This document shows, piece by piece, positions 34,956 through 45,737 of a stretch of 64,000 nt of DNA. The stretch is taken from assembly GCF_001411555.2 (NCBI RefSeq), contig NC_049901.1:33304838-33368837 (forward strand), in the 5' to 3' direction. The notes beneath the pieces are model-generated. The model was not told the DNA's origin, searched no databases, and was given only the letters and a program-made list of their open reading frames with translations. The position numbers and the translations under genes were made by a program. This stretch comes from Juglans regia (lineage: Eukaryota > Streptophyta > Magnoliopsida > Fagales > Juglandaceae). Within the stretch, counting starts at the first letter, position 1. Every line of letters begins with the position of its first letter.

Positions 34956-35496
34956 AAACGTCTTCACATTAGACCTCTCATTCGTAGTTGGAAGGTTGAT
35001 GTTGTTTGCCTCCAAGAAACCAAATTGAATTTTGTGGATAGAAGTATCATTTGTAGCTTGTGGAGATGTTCATATGTTGGTTGGACCTACTTAGCTTCTT
35101 TGGGTGCCTTAGCTGGTGTATTGGTGATGTGGGATAAGAGAATTGTTGAGGTGGTGGAGGATTGTGTTGGAGTTTTCTCGGTGGCTTGTGTTTTAAAAAA
35201 TATAGAAAATCGGTGGAAATGGGCATTGGCAAGCGTTTATGGGCCAAATAGGGATCGAGATAGATATTTGTTGTGGGATGAATTGTCTGGATTCTTCTAT
35301 TTGTGGGATTGCATATGTGGGGATTTTAATATAATTCGTTATCCAAGTGAGAGGTCGGGTAATTCTTCTATGTCTTCAGCCATGGAGGATTTTTCTCAGC
35401 TGATATTTGATTTGGAATTACTGGATCTACCTTTGGTGGGGGGAGAATATACGTGGTCTAATTAATAGAGGAGGTTCAAGGCTGGATAGATTCTTA

Positions 35497-35820
35497 GGCT
35501 GTGTTAGGATGTTGAGCTGAGCTCAAGTTCTTTATGAATAGTAGTGAGTTGAGTAGTGGAGGGAGTTATGTGTGGCTCATCTAAACTGAGTTTAAAGTGT
35601 GTTTGAATTTTAAGATGAGTTTAATACTTTTTATGTGAAGTTGAAAAAGGTTGTGGGTCCCATATATAAAAACGTATTAAGTTGAAAAAGGTTGTGGGTC
35701 TCACATGTAAGGAGGTTTTGAGTTGAGATGAGTTTAGTAATTTGAGAGTAAGGTGTTTGAATGTTAGACTTAGCTTAAAATTAGACTGAGTTCAGCTGAG
35801 CTTTGCAACCAAACACAGCC
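35497..35820. mobile_element. Tourist-like MITE inserted in LINE ORF2
   Basis: The element begins GGCTGTGTT and ends AACACAGCC with a TTA target duplication on each side (35494-35496, 35821-35823), the PIF/Harbinger pattern. Removing it rejoins the LINE frame as [15 protein letters not shown], confirming the insertion site. Inside, ttgaaaaaggttgtgggtc occurs twice (near 35641 and 35683). Confidence 0.85.
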
Positions 35821-36230
35821 TTAGTCTCTTCTTCTTGGGAGACTCATTATCTGGAGTTATGTCAGAAAAGATTGCCAAGGGTATGTTTTGATCACTTATT
35901 TTACTTGATTGTGGGGGTATTCATGAGGGTAGACATTATTTTAAGTGTGAGAATATGTGGCTTGAAGTTGAGGGTTTTGTAGACAAGGTGAGAAGCCGGT
36001 GGCAGTCTTATCAATTTGTGGGGACTCCTAGCTTTGTTTTGGTAAGTAAACTCAGAGTTTTGAAGGCTGATTTGAATAAGTGGAACAAGGAAGTTTTTTG
36101 GAATGTAGAGCTTTAGAAAAAATCTCTTTGGGAGGAGCTACAGGCCTTGGAGGTTGAGGGGGAAAGTGAGGAGTCTTTGTTAAGAAAGAAAGAAGTGGTG
36201 TTAGAACTTGAGAGGGTACTTTTGATGGAA

Positions 36231-36278
36231 GAAATATCTTGGAAGTTACTTATAAAAAAAAAAGAAATATCTTGGAAG
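36231..36278 (+). repeat. Micro-insertion of a LINE 3' tail (18 bp)
   Basis: The exact 15-bp direct repeat gaaatatcttggaag (36231-36245, 36264-36278) flanks ttacttat plus ten A (36246-36263). The insertion interrupts LINE ORF2. Confidence 0.85.
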
Positions 36279-36644
36279 CATAAATTGAGAGTTCTATGGC
36301 TTAAAGAGGGGGATAAGTGCACTAGTTTCTTTCACAAAATGACTAACTCTCATAGGCGTAACAATGCTATTGAGATGATTAAAGCTGATAATAATGTGCT
36401 CTCTACACTTGATGATATTCAAGATGATGTTGTGCAGTTTTATGGTACCCTCCTAACTGAGATGGTAGATTGGAGACCTAAAATTGATGGCTTGAATTTT
36501 GAGGCTGTGGATTCTTTTACAACAAGCTTGTTAGAAAGGCCGTTTGAAGAGCTTGAGGTGCATCGGGTGGTATGTGGGATGAGAAGAGACAAAGCTCCTC
36601 GCCCGGATGGGTTTTCTATGGCTTTTTTTAAAGATTATTGGGAG

Positions 36645-36694
36645 ATTGTGTGAGAGGAGGTTTACTTATAAAAAAAAATTGCGCGAGAGGAGGT
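36645..36694 (+). repeat. Micro-insertion of a LINE 3' tail (16 bp)
   Basis: The near-identical 17-bp repeat attgtgtgagaggaggt (36645-36661) and attgcgcgagaggaggt (36678-36694) flanks ttacttat plus poly(A) (36662-36677). It lies inside LINE ORF2, 384 bases from the previous one. Confidence 0.8.
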
Positions 36695-39600
36695 GATGCA
36701 GATTCTACAAGAATTTTAATGTTATCAAAAGTTTGAGAAGTCAATGAATGCCACATTTATCGCTCTCGTCCCTAAAAGAGTGGGTGCTTCGGAGTTGAAG
36801 GATTTCCGTCCCGTTAGTTTGGTAAGTGGAATTTATAAGATAAGTTCGAAGGTTTTGGCGAATCGAATGAGCAAGGTGATGGATAAGATTATTTCTAAAC
36901 ACCAAAATACATTTGTTAGAGGCTGGCAAATCATTGATTTTGTGCTTGATTGCGAATGGGTATTTAGATAGTCGGATGTGGGAGGGTGTTCTGGGGGTTC
37001 TTTGTAAGCTGGACATGGAAAAGGCGTACGATCACGTAAACTAGGATTTTCTCTTCTACATGCTTAGAAGATGTGGTTTTGGTGACAAGTGGTGTGGTTG
37101 GATCAGACATTGTATTTCGACTGCTCGGTTTTCAGTTTTAGTTAATGGGCAGCCTTGTGGTTATTTTCAAAGTTCTAGAGGATTGAGACAGGGGATCCGT
37201 TATCTCCATTTTTATTTGTTCTTGTTATGGAGGTTTTGAGCCCTATGGTGGAGGCCGTGGTAGGAGGAGGTTTTATATCAAGTTTCTCGGTGGGAACTAA
37301 TAATAACGGCTTCATTTCTATATCACATTTGCTTTTTACTGATGATACTCTTATTTTTTGTGATGCTGTTGGGGAACAGATTCAAGCTTTGAGGGCTGTC
37401 TTGTTATGTTTTCAAGCCGTATCCGGGCTAAAGGTGAACTTGGGTCAATCAGAGTTGGTCCTGGTGGGAGATGTGCATAATATTAACTATTTGGTGGAAT
37501 TATTGGGGTGTAGAGTTGCTTATTTGCCTATGAAATATTTGGGTCTCTTGCTGGGGGGCGTCGTTCAAGGCAAACTATATTTGGGATCAGGTGGTTGAGA
37601 AGATTGAGAAAAGGTTGGCAGTGTAGAAAATGTTGTATTTCTCAAAAGGGGGTAGAATCACCCTTATAAAGAGTACTCTTTCTAATATCCCAACTTACTT
37701 CCTTTCATTATTTCCTTTACTAGTTGGAGTGGCTAATCGTATTGAAAAGTTGTATAGAGCTGTTTTGTGGGGTGGTTTGGGAGAGGAGAATAAGATTCCT
37801 TTAGTAAGCTGGAAAAAAGTATGATGTCCGATTGTTGATGGAGGATTGGGGGTTCGTAATTTGTGTAGTTTTAATAAGGCGTTGTTGGGGAAGTGGTTGT
37901 GGAGATTTCATAGGGAAGAGGAAGCGTTGTGGAGGGGGGTGATCGATCGGAAGTGTGGGAGTGATTGGGGGGGATGTGCACTAAGGAGAGTAGGGGGTCT
38001 TATGATGTGAGTTTATGGAAGTTTATTAGGAAAGGATGGGATTATTTTGTGAAACAAGTCAAATTTGCGGTTGGTGATGGTTCAAGAGTTCGGTTCTGGC
38101 TTGATGTTTGGTGTAGTGAGAATGAATTGTTTTGAGCTTTTCTGGCTGTTTTCAGATTGACTGTTAATCAACAGGCATCAATTTCGGAGTTGATGAGTTA
38201 CTCTAATGAAGAGGTGCATTGGGATGTTAGATTTTTCAGATCTGTTCAGGATTGGGAAATTGAGGAGGTTACTGATTTTTTTAGATTGTTGTATTCAGTG
38301 GATATTAGAAGACATGACAGGGATCAAATGTTCTGGAGATATACAACGTTTAAAAATTTTTCTGTTAGATCATATTATAAGATGTTGTCCGATCAGAATT
38401 ACATTTCTTTTCCTTGGAAGAGTATTTGGAAAGCTCATGGTCCGTCAAAGGTTGCTTTTTTTGTATAGACAACAGCAATTGGGAATATTCAGACTATTGA
38501 CAATTTGAGAAAGCGTGGAATGCTTGTTATGGAGTCGTGCTTCATGTGCAAGAAAGCTACGGAATCACTTAATCATTTATTTTTACATTTTGATGTGACT
38601 AAAGTGTTATGGGATGGTGTGTTTAGAAGATCCAGACTGATCTGGGTTATGTGAAAATCAGTGGTAGATTTTCTCGCATGTTGGACTAGACTTCATATTT
38701 GCTCTCAAGTGGCAGCTGCGTGGAAGATGATTCCTTTGTGCATTATGTAGTGCATTTGGTTGGAAAAGAATGAGAGGTGTTTTAATAATAGGGAACGCAA
38801 TGTAGAAGAACTCTGGAATTTTTTTATGTGTTCCTTGTTTAGTTGGTTTTCAGCTATTGTGCTTAATGGGTGGGCTGTCAATGAGTTTTTGTCCTCGTTT
38901 TTCTAGTATTAGAATGTAATTAGGTGTTTCTTTTGTATACTACCTGTGTACATGGGCTTCGCTTATTGCATTTGATGAATATAATTTTTTTACTTATTAA
39001 AAAAAAAAAATTGTATGGCTAGTGTTATTTGATTTGATGTCTTGCTTGGTGTCAAATCATAGTTTTCGTTTGCAGAAATGGGATTGATTTTGATTCTAAA
39101 ACTGTACAGCTCTTTTTTTCTATTTTTCTTTTTTGGTGTGTATATTGTCAATATCTCAATTTTTTTTTCAACTTCTCTTCTGAGATACCGTTTTGATAAC
39201 AATATTTTTTTAGATGGGACAAGAGGAGATAAGTGCCAGTGGGACATCCTATTTAAATAGGACTGAGGCTGCTAACGTGGAAAAGATTGTAACTACTTTC
39301 TTAAGGAGCGGTGTGGTTCCTAGTCAGGTAATTCTATGGATCTTCGTTTCTTATTAATTTCCCCATAGGTTTACTTCTGCTTGTTCAGTGATTAATTATG
39401 TCACATTTTCACAGATTGGGGTGATAACACCGTATGAGGGACAAAGAGCATATATTGTAAACTATATGTCAAGAAATGGTGCTCTCAGACAGCAACTTTA
39501 CAAGGAGATAGAAGTAATATTTTGATTCTGACTCACCAATGCAAGGTCCTAAGATTTTTCTTGCAGTTTCTTAAAATATGTTTGTTACAGGTCGCAAGCG

Positions 39601-40020
39601 TGGATTCGTTTCAGGGAAGGGAAAAAGACTACATTATCTTGTCGTGTGTGAGGAGTAATGAACATCAGGTTAGTTAATTTAGCATATACACTCATTAATT
39701 TTAGTGTGTAGCATATGCATGCTGAGTATAAATTTTGTCATGAAGACTCATGATTGTTCCTGCTTGCCTTTTGATTAATTAGGCGGTGGAAATGTGCATT
39801 TGTTTTTAATTATTGTTGTCATCATCGTTATCATTGTTATTGTTATTGTTATTGTTAAGAGGTTATTTAAGTTTTTAAGATGAAGGTTATTGGCAAATGC
39901 TTATATTCTTCAGATTTTGATGTGGTTCACAGTTTTATGATTCTTGTATTGAAATGAACAATAATTATTCTCAGAATACCAAGATGGAAATTGGATCCTT
40001 TAGGGTTAAAAAGGATTAAT

Positions 40021-40190
40021 TGTAAAACCCGTCCCTTGGCAAGGTAACCTCCATGGTCGCCCATTTGAGGTCGAGGTCATGGGTACAAACTCACCAAGTG
40101 CTGTCTCCTCTTGTAAGCGTTGTGGAGGAGAAGTTCATGGGTCCAAACCCACTAAACACATGTATAGCTTACCATAAAAGACAACTACTT
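40021..40190 (+). repeat. Possible SINE-like remnant in a UPF1 intron
   Basis: Two related phrases, ggtcatgggtacaaactcac (about 40074) and gttcatgggtccaaacccac (about 40132), look like B-box-type text. I see no convincing A box or target duplication. Confidence 0.3.
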
Positions 40191-40806
40191 GAGAAGTTTA
40201 TAATTTATATAAAAACCTTCCTCTTGATTACGTTTACATTTGTGTTTTTAGGTGATTGGTAGATTCTGCCTGCTGGAAACGCATATCTTAGTGCTTCCAC
40301 TTTTTATTACTGCTAAAAAAAATTCTTTGATCGGTGCTTTTATTACTACTTTAATATTTTCCTAAAGGTAATCTCCTGAGTTGATGCTTGACTGCTGGAC
40401 CTCTTTTCAGGGAATTGGATTCCTTAATGATCCTCGTAGGCTCAATGTTGCTTTAACACGTGCTCGATATGGTATTGTCATTCTGGGGAATCCTAAAGTC
40501 CTGAGCAAACAGCCACTTTGGAATGGCTTATTGACCCACTACAAGGTATTTCTCTGTTGTTTTATGCTATTGTGGGTTATCTAATGCTGTATTTTATTGT
40601 ACTTTCCTCTGGAGTCAGTGTTATGGCCCACTAACATATTGCACAGCCTGTAGTGTACATTCTACTCTAATATCATCTACTTATATTGGAATTACTCATT
40701 ATTTCTTTTGGTCAATCTTTTCCTAAATTTTTTACCTTGTTACAGTGAAGTGATATAGGTTTCTAGGTAGATATGCAATTACTGCAGGTCTTGACTTGCA
40801 ATTATT

Positions 40807-40905
40807 AATCTCTGATTTCGTCATAGTATACTTGGGCTCTTGGGTACTATTTTGATCAATTAAAATTTGTTTACCGATAAAAAAAAAAAAATCTCTGATT
40901 TCATC
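40807..40905 (+). repeat. Short retroelement tail insertion with target duplication
   Basis: The repeat aatctctgatttcgtc (40807-40822) recurs as aatctctgatttcatc (40890-40905). Between them lies about 67 bases ending in accgataaaaaaa, an end shared with 6153-6168, and preceded by tatacttgggctcttgggta, LINE 3'-end text. It lies in a UPF1 intron. Confidence 0.65.
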
Positions 40906-43290
40906 CTAAATAATAATTTGTTTTCTGTTTTTATCTTCTCGTTCTTTTGTGAATGTTTCATCAGGAGCATGAATGCTTGGTTGAAGGGCCTTTGAATAAC
41001 TTGAAGCAGAGTATGGTTCAATTTCAGAAGCCCAAAAAGGTAGGCATTGAATGGAAAATAAAAATGCTAAAGTGCATCTTACGGGTTTTTTTTTTTTGTT
41101 TGGGGGGGAGGGTTTGCTGTTTGTAGTCAGTGATCAATTATGAAGCTTGTATTTGGACGAGACCTGACGTTATGGTTATTGCTGTTTTGACACAGATCTA
41201 TAATGATCGGAGACTTTTCTTTAGTGGTGGACCTGGAGTTGTGCCTAACGATACTTTTGGTTCTGTTGCATCACCTGGACAGAATGCTGATAGAAGAAGC
41301 AGTCGTGGTAGGGGTATGCTATTGCTATCGCATTGTATCTTTAAATGGTTTGCCACAGAGTTCTCTCAAGTGCTTAGGATATGTTTGTGTCTTGGAGCCT
41401 TACACTAGACTTAAAATCCAGGAGAGGATATTGCTCCAGTCTGCTCATTTTTCACTATTAAGATGCTATTTTGATCCAATTGCAGGTACTTTCATATCTC
41501 CTGGACCTCCTAATGGTACCCATAAGCCCGGGGTGCATCCTGCTGGGTATCCAATGCCTCGGGTTCCCCTTCCACCATTTCATGGTGGTCTGCCTTCTCA
41601 GCCATATGCTATTCCAACTCGTGGTGCCGCCCATGGGCCTGTGGGAGCAGTTCCTCACGTCCCTCCACCTGGAAGTCGGGGCTTTGGAGCGGGCCGTGGA
41701 AATGCTGGTGCTGCTATTGGCAGTCATCTCCCACACCACCAAGGGACCCAGCAAGCTATCGGAAATATCGGCTCTACTTTCAACTTTCCGGCTCTGGAGA
41801 ACCCAAACAGCCAGCCATCTGTTGGCGGTCCATTATCTCAACCTGGGTTTGTTAATAATGTCTGTCCTCGTTCTTTCTTTTTTCAGTTTTTAAAATATGT
41901 CTCTAATTTTTCCCATATTTGCATTGCTATGCTCTGACAATATTTTGTTTTATGTGTCAGATGCCAGTTCAAGGGTCGAGCCAAACATTTCGTGATGGAT
42001 TTTCCATGGCGGGGTTGTCTCAGGTATTTATTATAGAACACTATATGTTCTATTGTTTGTTTATTTAGTTTTTCTTGATTCTGAATTTGTCTTTTAAATC
42101 ATCAGGATTTTTTGGGTGATGATTTCAAAAGCCAGGGATCACATGTTCCTTATAATGTTACTGACTTCTCCACTCAGGTACACATTAAGGAAATCTTGGA
42201 ATTATTGTGGACTTGAACATATGTTTTTATACATCGACGATGGGTGTGTTGGGATGTATTTGATGTTGGAAACGGATTTAAAACTCCAGGGTTCTCATCT
42301 TATTTTCTGTCAATGTAAATTGAGGTCTCATATCTTGGATTTTCCCTTCCATCAAACCAGTGTCTATAATCGGGTTAGATGGAGAGAAGCTAACAGGCAG
42401 TGGATGTATAATGTAGTACAATATGTTGCTTTATACGTGAGATGTGTTTCAGCTCTTAGAAGGTGTATTGAAGAGGATGTCTTGTGGATTTTATATCTCT
42501 ACAGCTAATTGTTTTGTATTTTCTTTCAATACAACTTGAACGTTTATCTGTTTGGGGTGACTTCAAAATACATCATGCCACCTTATTGTTTATAATGTTG
42601 ACTGTTGCTGGCATGCTGCAGGCTTCTCAAGGTGGATATGCCGTTGATTATGTAACCCAGGGAGCACAAGGTGGGTTTCCTGGTAACTTTCTGAACCAGA
42701 ATTCTCAAGCTGGATATTCTCGCTTTGGTACAGGGAATGATTTCATGTCTCAGGTTTGCTCTAGTCACCATTCTCCCCCGGAACTTCTGCTTTTAATATT
42801 TGCTCTAATGCAGGACTACATGTCTCATGGATCCCAAGGTCTATTTACTCAGGTTGGCTTCAGTGACCCCTCACAAGATGATGCATCGCAGAGCCACTTC
42901 AGTGTGGCAAATACCAACCCACTTCAGTCTCAGGTTTCTTTTAATACCAATGCTGTCTTATAGGGTAATCTCGTAGGTAGAATCATCAAAAAGCTAAGAT
43001 GCAAGATATCATGGAGACCTTGCCACCTGTTCTGCATAGTCTGTCAAATGCTCTCTGCTTCTGGCTAAATGTTTTCTGCTTCATACCTTGACTTTGGTGA
43101 CTGATGCTTCTCTTATGAGAGAAAATTTATAAGATGTCCGATTTATTTGCAGGGCTTAATGAATTCTCTCTACTCTCAGCCTTTTGGCCACTACAACACG
43201 CAACCACCTCTGAACTTGCAGGCTCCACAACAACAGCCTCAGTCAGGTCAGAGTTCCTCTCAAACTCAGAAAATCCATTATAATGGTTGA

Positions 43291-45737
43291 GACTCTGGGA
43301 TTTGTGGCCGTGATGGGTTATGATCTTTACAGTCAGCAACTTGGTTTGTGCTCTCATGTGTGCCCAAGTGTGTCTGCTGCTCTAGGAAGCAGAGGAGTTT
43401 TGGCTTTTGGGGGGGTCAGTTTGATTATCTCCACAACCCGTAAATTATTATTTTGGGGGTTTGGAATAAGATGGGGTGGGGTAAAGATGGATGGGGCTTT
43501 GAGAGACACTGGGCAGCACATCCAGGGCTGAGAGAGAAAAGGATAACCCCAATTACCTGCTTGAAGTTTTGTGTTGTTTTTTGAGAGAAGGTAAAATTGT
43601 TCTGAAGGGAGAGCATTACATGACACATGGTATGATCGAAAGGGTTTGGATATTTGAAGAAGCCTGAAGAATCAAGGCCATTCATAGTGGGAAAAACCAC
43701 CATTTTTATACAGCAGCAGTAACCACCGAAAAATTCTTATAACGGCCAGCCGAGAATAGTCTTAGCCTCTAACCCTTTCAGCTCGTCCTGACGTGTAATT
43801 ATACTCTCCCACATTATTATTGAATGGGATGATGAAGATAGCTAGCTTAGGAGTCTTTCCGGGCGCAAAGTAGTGCCACCAGATGGAACCGTGGTGGCAT
43901 ATATGAAATTTGTGATAGTGGTTTTCATGTGTAATTCGGTTTACTTTTTTGCGTGGGTTGACATAATGTGTAATTTCGTTTGTCTTTGATGCTTTTGATT
44001 GGGTTGGCACTAAACTCTTTTCGTTCGAGGTGTTATGGGAAACAAATTCCAACCTATCACTTGAGAAAGAAGAGGTAATCGGAGGACTGTGTTGACTCAG
44101 AAAACTAAAAAATGACTCCCAAATTTTAACTTGTTTGCTTCCCATCCAAATAAGTTCAACAACGTGCCCTTGTTTGGATTCCCACTTTTCCAATTTTTTT
44201 GGAAACATATTTAAAAGGTGCTAAGTTTATAAAGAAAGAATCCGATAACAAGGAGAGAAAAAGTGCTAAGTTTATTAGGAGAATTATAAAATGATAGTTT
44301 ATAAATTAAAGTGGTTTTAAATTAATGTGTTTTTTTTTTTGTTAACAAGAAATAAAGAAGCTATTACAAATGCTGGAAATACTAGGTTTACTAAAGGCGT
44401 GGTTTGATATAATGATTTAAATTGAGTGGGGCTACTCTGTCGCCTTACTCTTACTGCTAGGTGTATCATCTAGTGATTTTTTTTTAAATTTTTTTAATAC
44501 ATTTAAATATTTTTAAAAAATAAAAAATATATATATCAATAAACTTAAAATCACTTTTTTAATTATTAAATAAAAATAATTTTTTTTTTTTTTTACAAAC
44601 AATCAAATAGAGTGGTCAAAGTAGAGAGACAAAGTAGTTTTATTCTTTTAAATTTTAAAGTTCTTTCTTATTATAAGATAGATATGGTATTTCACATTAA
44701 ATAGGGTTAATTTATAAATTAGTTTTTTGTTATTATTAAAATTATTTATCAAAGCTGACAACTTGGTTCTTCTTCCCTTCGATTTCACCCTTACAAGGAA
44801 AATCTAAACCAAACTAGCAACAAAAGATGCAATGACAAAGGGAGGCCAGGGGATCCAACAACTTTGCTACTGACACTTTCTTCTCCAATTGAAATTTGAA
44901 AGTCGAACTCTTGTCATTCTTTAGTATATTGTGGTGTTGTGTTTGTTTGTTTGGTTTTTTTTTTTTTGTTTTTTTGTTTTGTTTTTTGTCTTGAAGGAAA
45001 TGCTGTATTTATTAATGTGGTAGGTTTTTCTTGTTTAATAAAATAATAAAAATTTTATTTAAAAGCATACACGAAAAAAAAAAAAGAATAATGTTACTAT
45101 GCATTCTCAATTTATCTTTCACTTTGATCGTTTATACATTTAATTTTTAAAAAAAAAAAAATTTAATGGTCAATGAAGGGACTATTAATATATTTTTATT
45201 TATTATTTATTTATTAAAAAATGTTTAAAATAAAAAGTACAACAAAAATATAATTTGCATGGACGGCGCAATGAGCAGTCACTTACAAGCGGCATAGTAG
45301 CACCACTCAAGAAAGAAATGAGAAATAAAATAAAAGGCGTTGCTACATTCATAGAGGGTAGAAATCCTCAACAAATCAATTAAAATATTTTTTTTTTATC
45401 TTTTTACTTTTACTTTCATCATTTTTTAAAACTATTTAGATCTTTTTTTTTAAATCACATATACATTTAAAAATACTTACTTAATCTCTAATTAAAAAAA
45501 AGTTAAAAACAATTTCAGTGGCCATCGGTGACCACTTGGGAAAAACATTTCCTTAAAATAAAACAGGAAAAAGGGAGGAGAGAGAGAGAGAGTACAGGGA
45601 GACTGACTGGTGGCAGTATTTAGTTTTCTTGGATTTGATTCAGCAAAAACGAAAAAGAGCAGGTTTGCTTGGATTTGTTTTGCAGCCTTAGAAAACCAGA
45701 CCCAAAGAGCTCAGAAGCTACCGCAAAGCCATCAACC
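43291..45737. other. UPF1 3' flank and ATP synthase delta' upstream region
   Basis: The first few hundred bases are probably UPF1 3' untranslated sequence. From 44280 to 45560 the DNA is AT-rich with T and A runs and no gene. A GA run (45577-45592) lies about 150 bases upstream of the delta' start codon. No clear TATA box is seen. Confidence 0.4.

Larger units (their letters stand above)
32740..39010 (+). mobile_element. Near full-length LINE (L1-type), inactivated, with nested insertions
   Basis: ORF1 is split into 32655-33248 and 33261-33824 plus a remnant to ~34285. ORF2 starts near 34281 (LSWNVRG). Endonuclease: VVCLQETKL (~35005-35031), GDFNII (~35320) and VGGEYTWSN (~35440). Reverse transcriptase: FIALVPKRVG (~36750), [12 protein letters not shown] (~37007), then FTDDTLIF (~37335; the usual FADD is FTDD). 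zf-RVT: FPWKSIWKAHGPSKVAFFV (~38410), then C..C/H residues to ~38590. The 3' end cttatt-poly(A) is at 38999-39010. Several stops and frameshifts occur. Nested inside are an ORF1-only LINE copy, a Tourist MITE and two micro-tails. No target duplication is found at its outer borders, where RH17 sequence (left) meets UPF1 sequence (right). Confidence 0.85.
39214..43290 (+). pseudogene. UPF1: UPF1 (regulator of nonsense transcripts 1), 3' half with a +1 frameshift
   Basis: Twelve plus-strand exons: 39214-39327, 39415-39513, 39591-39668, 40411-40545, 40965-41039, 41196-41313, 41486-41859, 41961-42024, 42106-42177, 42622-42753, 42814-42933, 43153-43290. They encode the end of RecA2, with motif V ([16 protein letters not shown]) and motif VI ([10 protein letters not shown]), and then the Gly/Pro- and SQ-rich tail that SMG1 phosphorylates in UPF1. 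The N-terminal Cys/His zinc domain, 1B/1C and RecA1 with Walker A are absent; a LINE lies where they should be. Exon 41961-42024 has 64 bases where 63 are expected: a run of five T after GGA shifts the frame and leads to a TGA in the next exon. All other exons keep phase. UPF1 drives nonsense-mediated decay; this copy could not. It could be a pseudogene, or a misassembly plus a homopolymer error. Confidence 0.85.

Noticed and set aside
32735..39024. CTAGTGT near both LINE borders as a target duplication
   Set aside because: Seven bases only, and the right copy is not next to the poly(A). Other insertions here have 15-18 bases directly at the tail.
39076..39109. Possible extra UPF1 exon after a good acceptor (frame reading NGIDFDSKTVQ)
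   Set aside because: It shares only GIDF with the expected UPF1 segment before MGQEEIS, and no GT donor follows at the right place. It could be chance or a degraded remnant.
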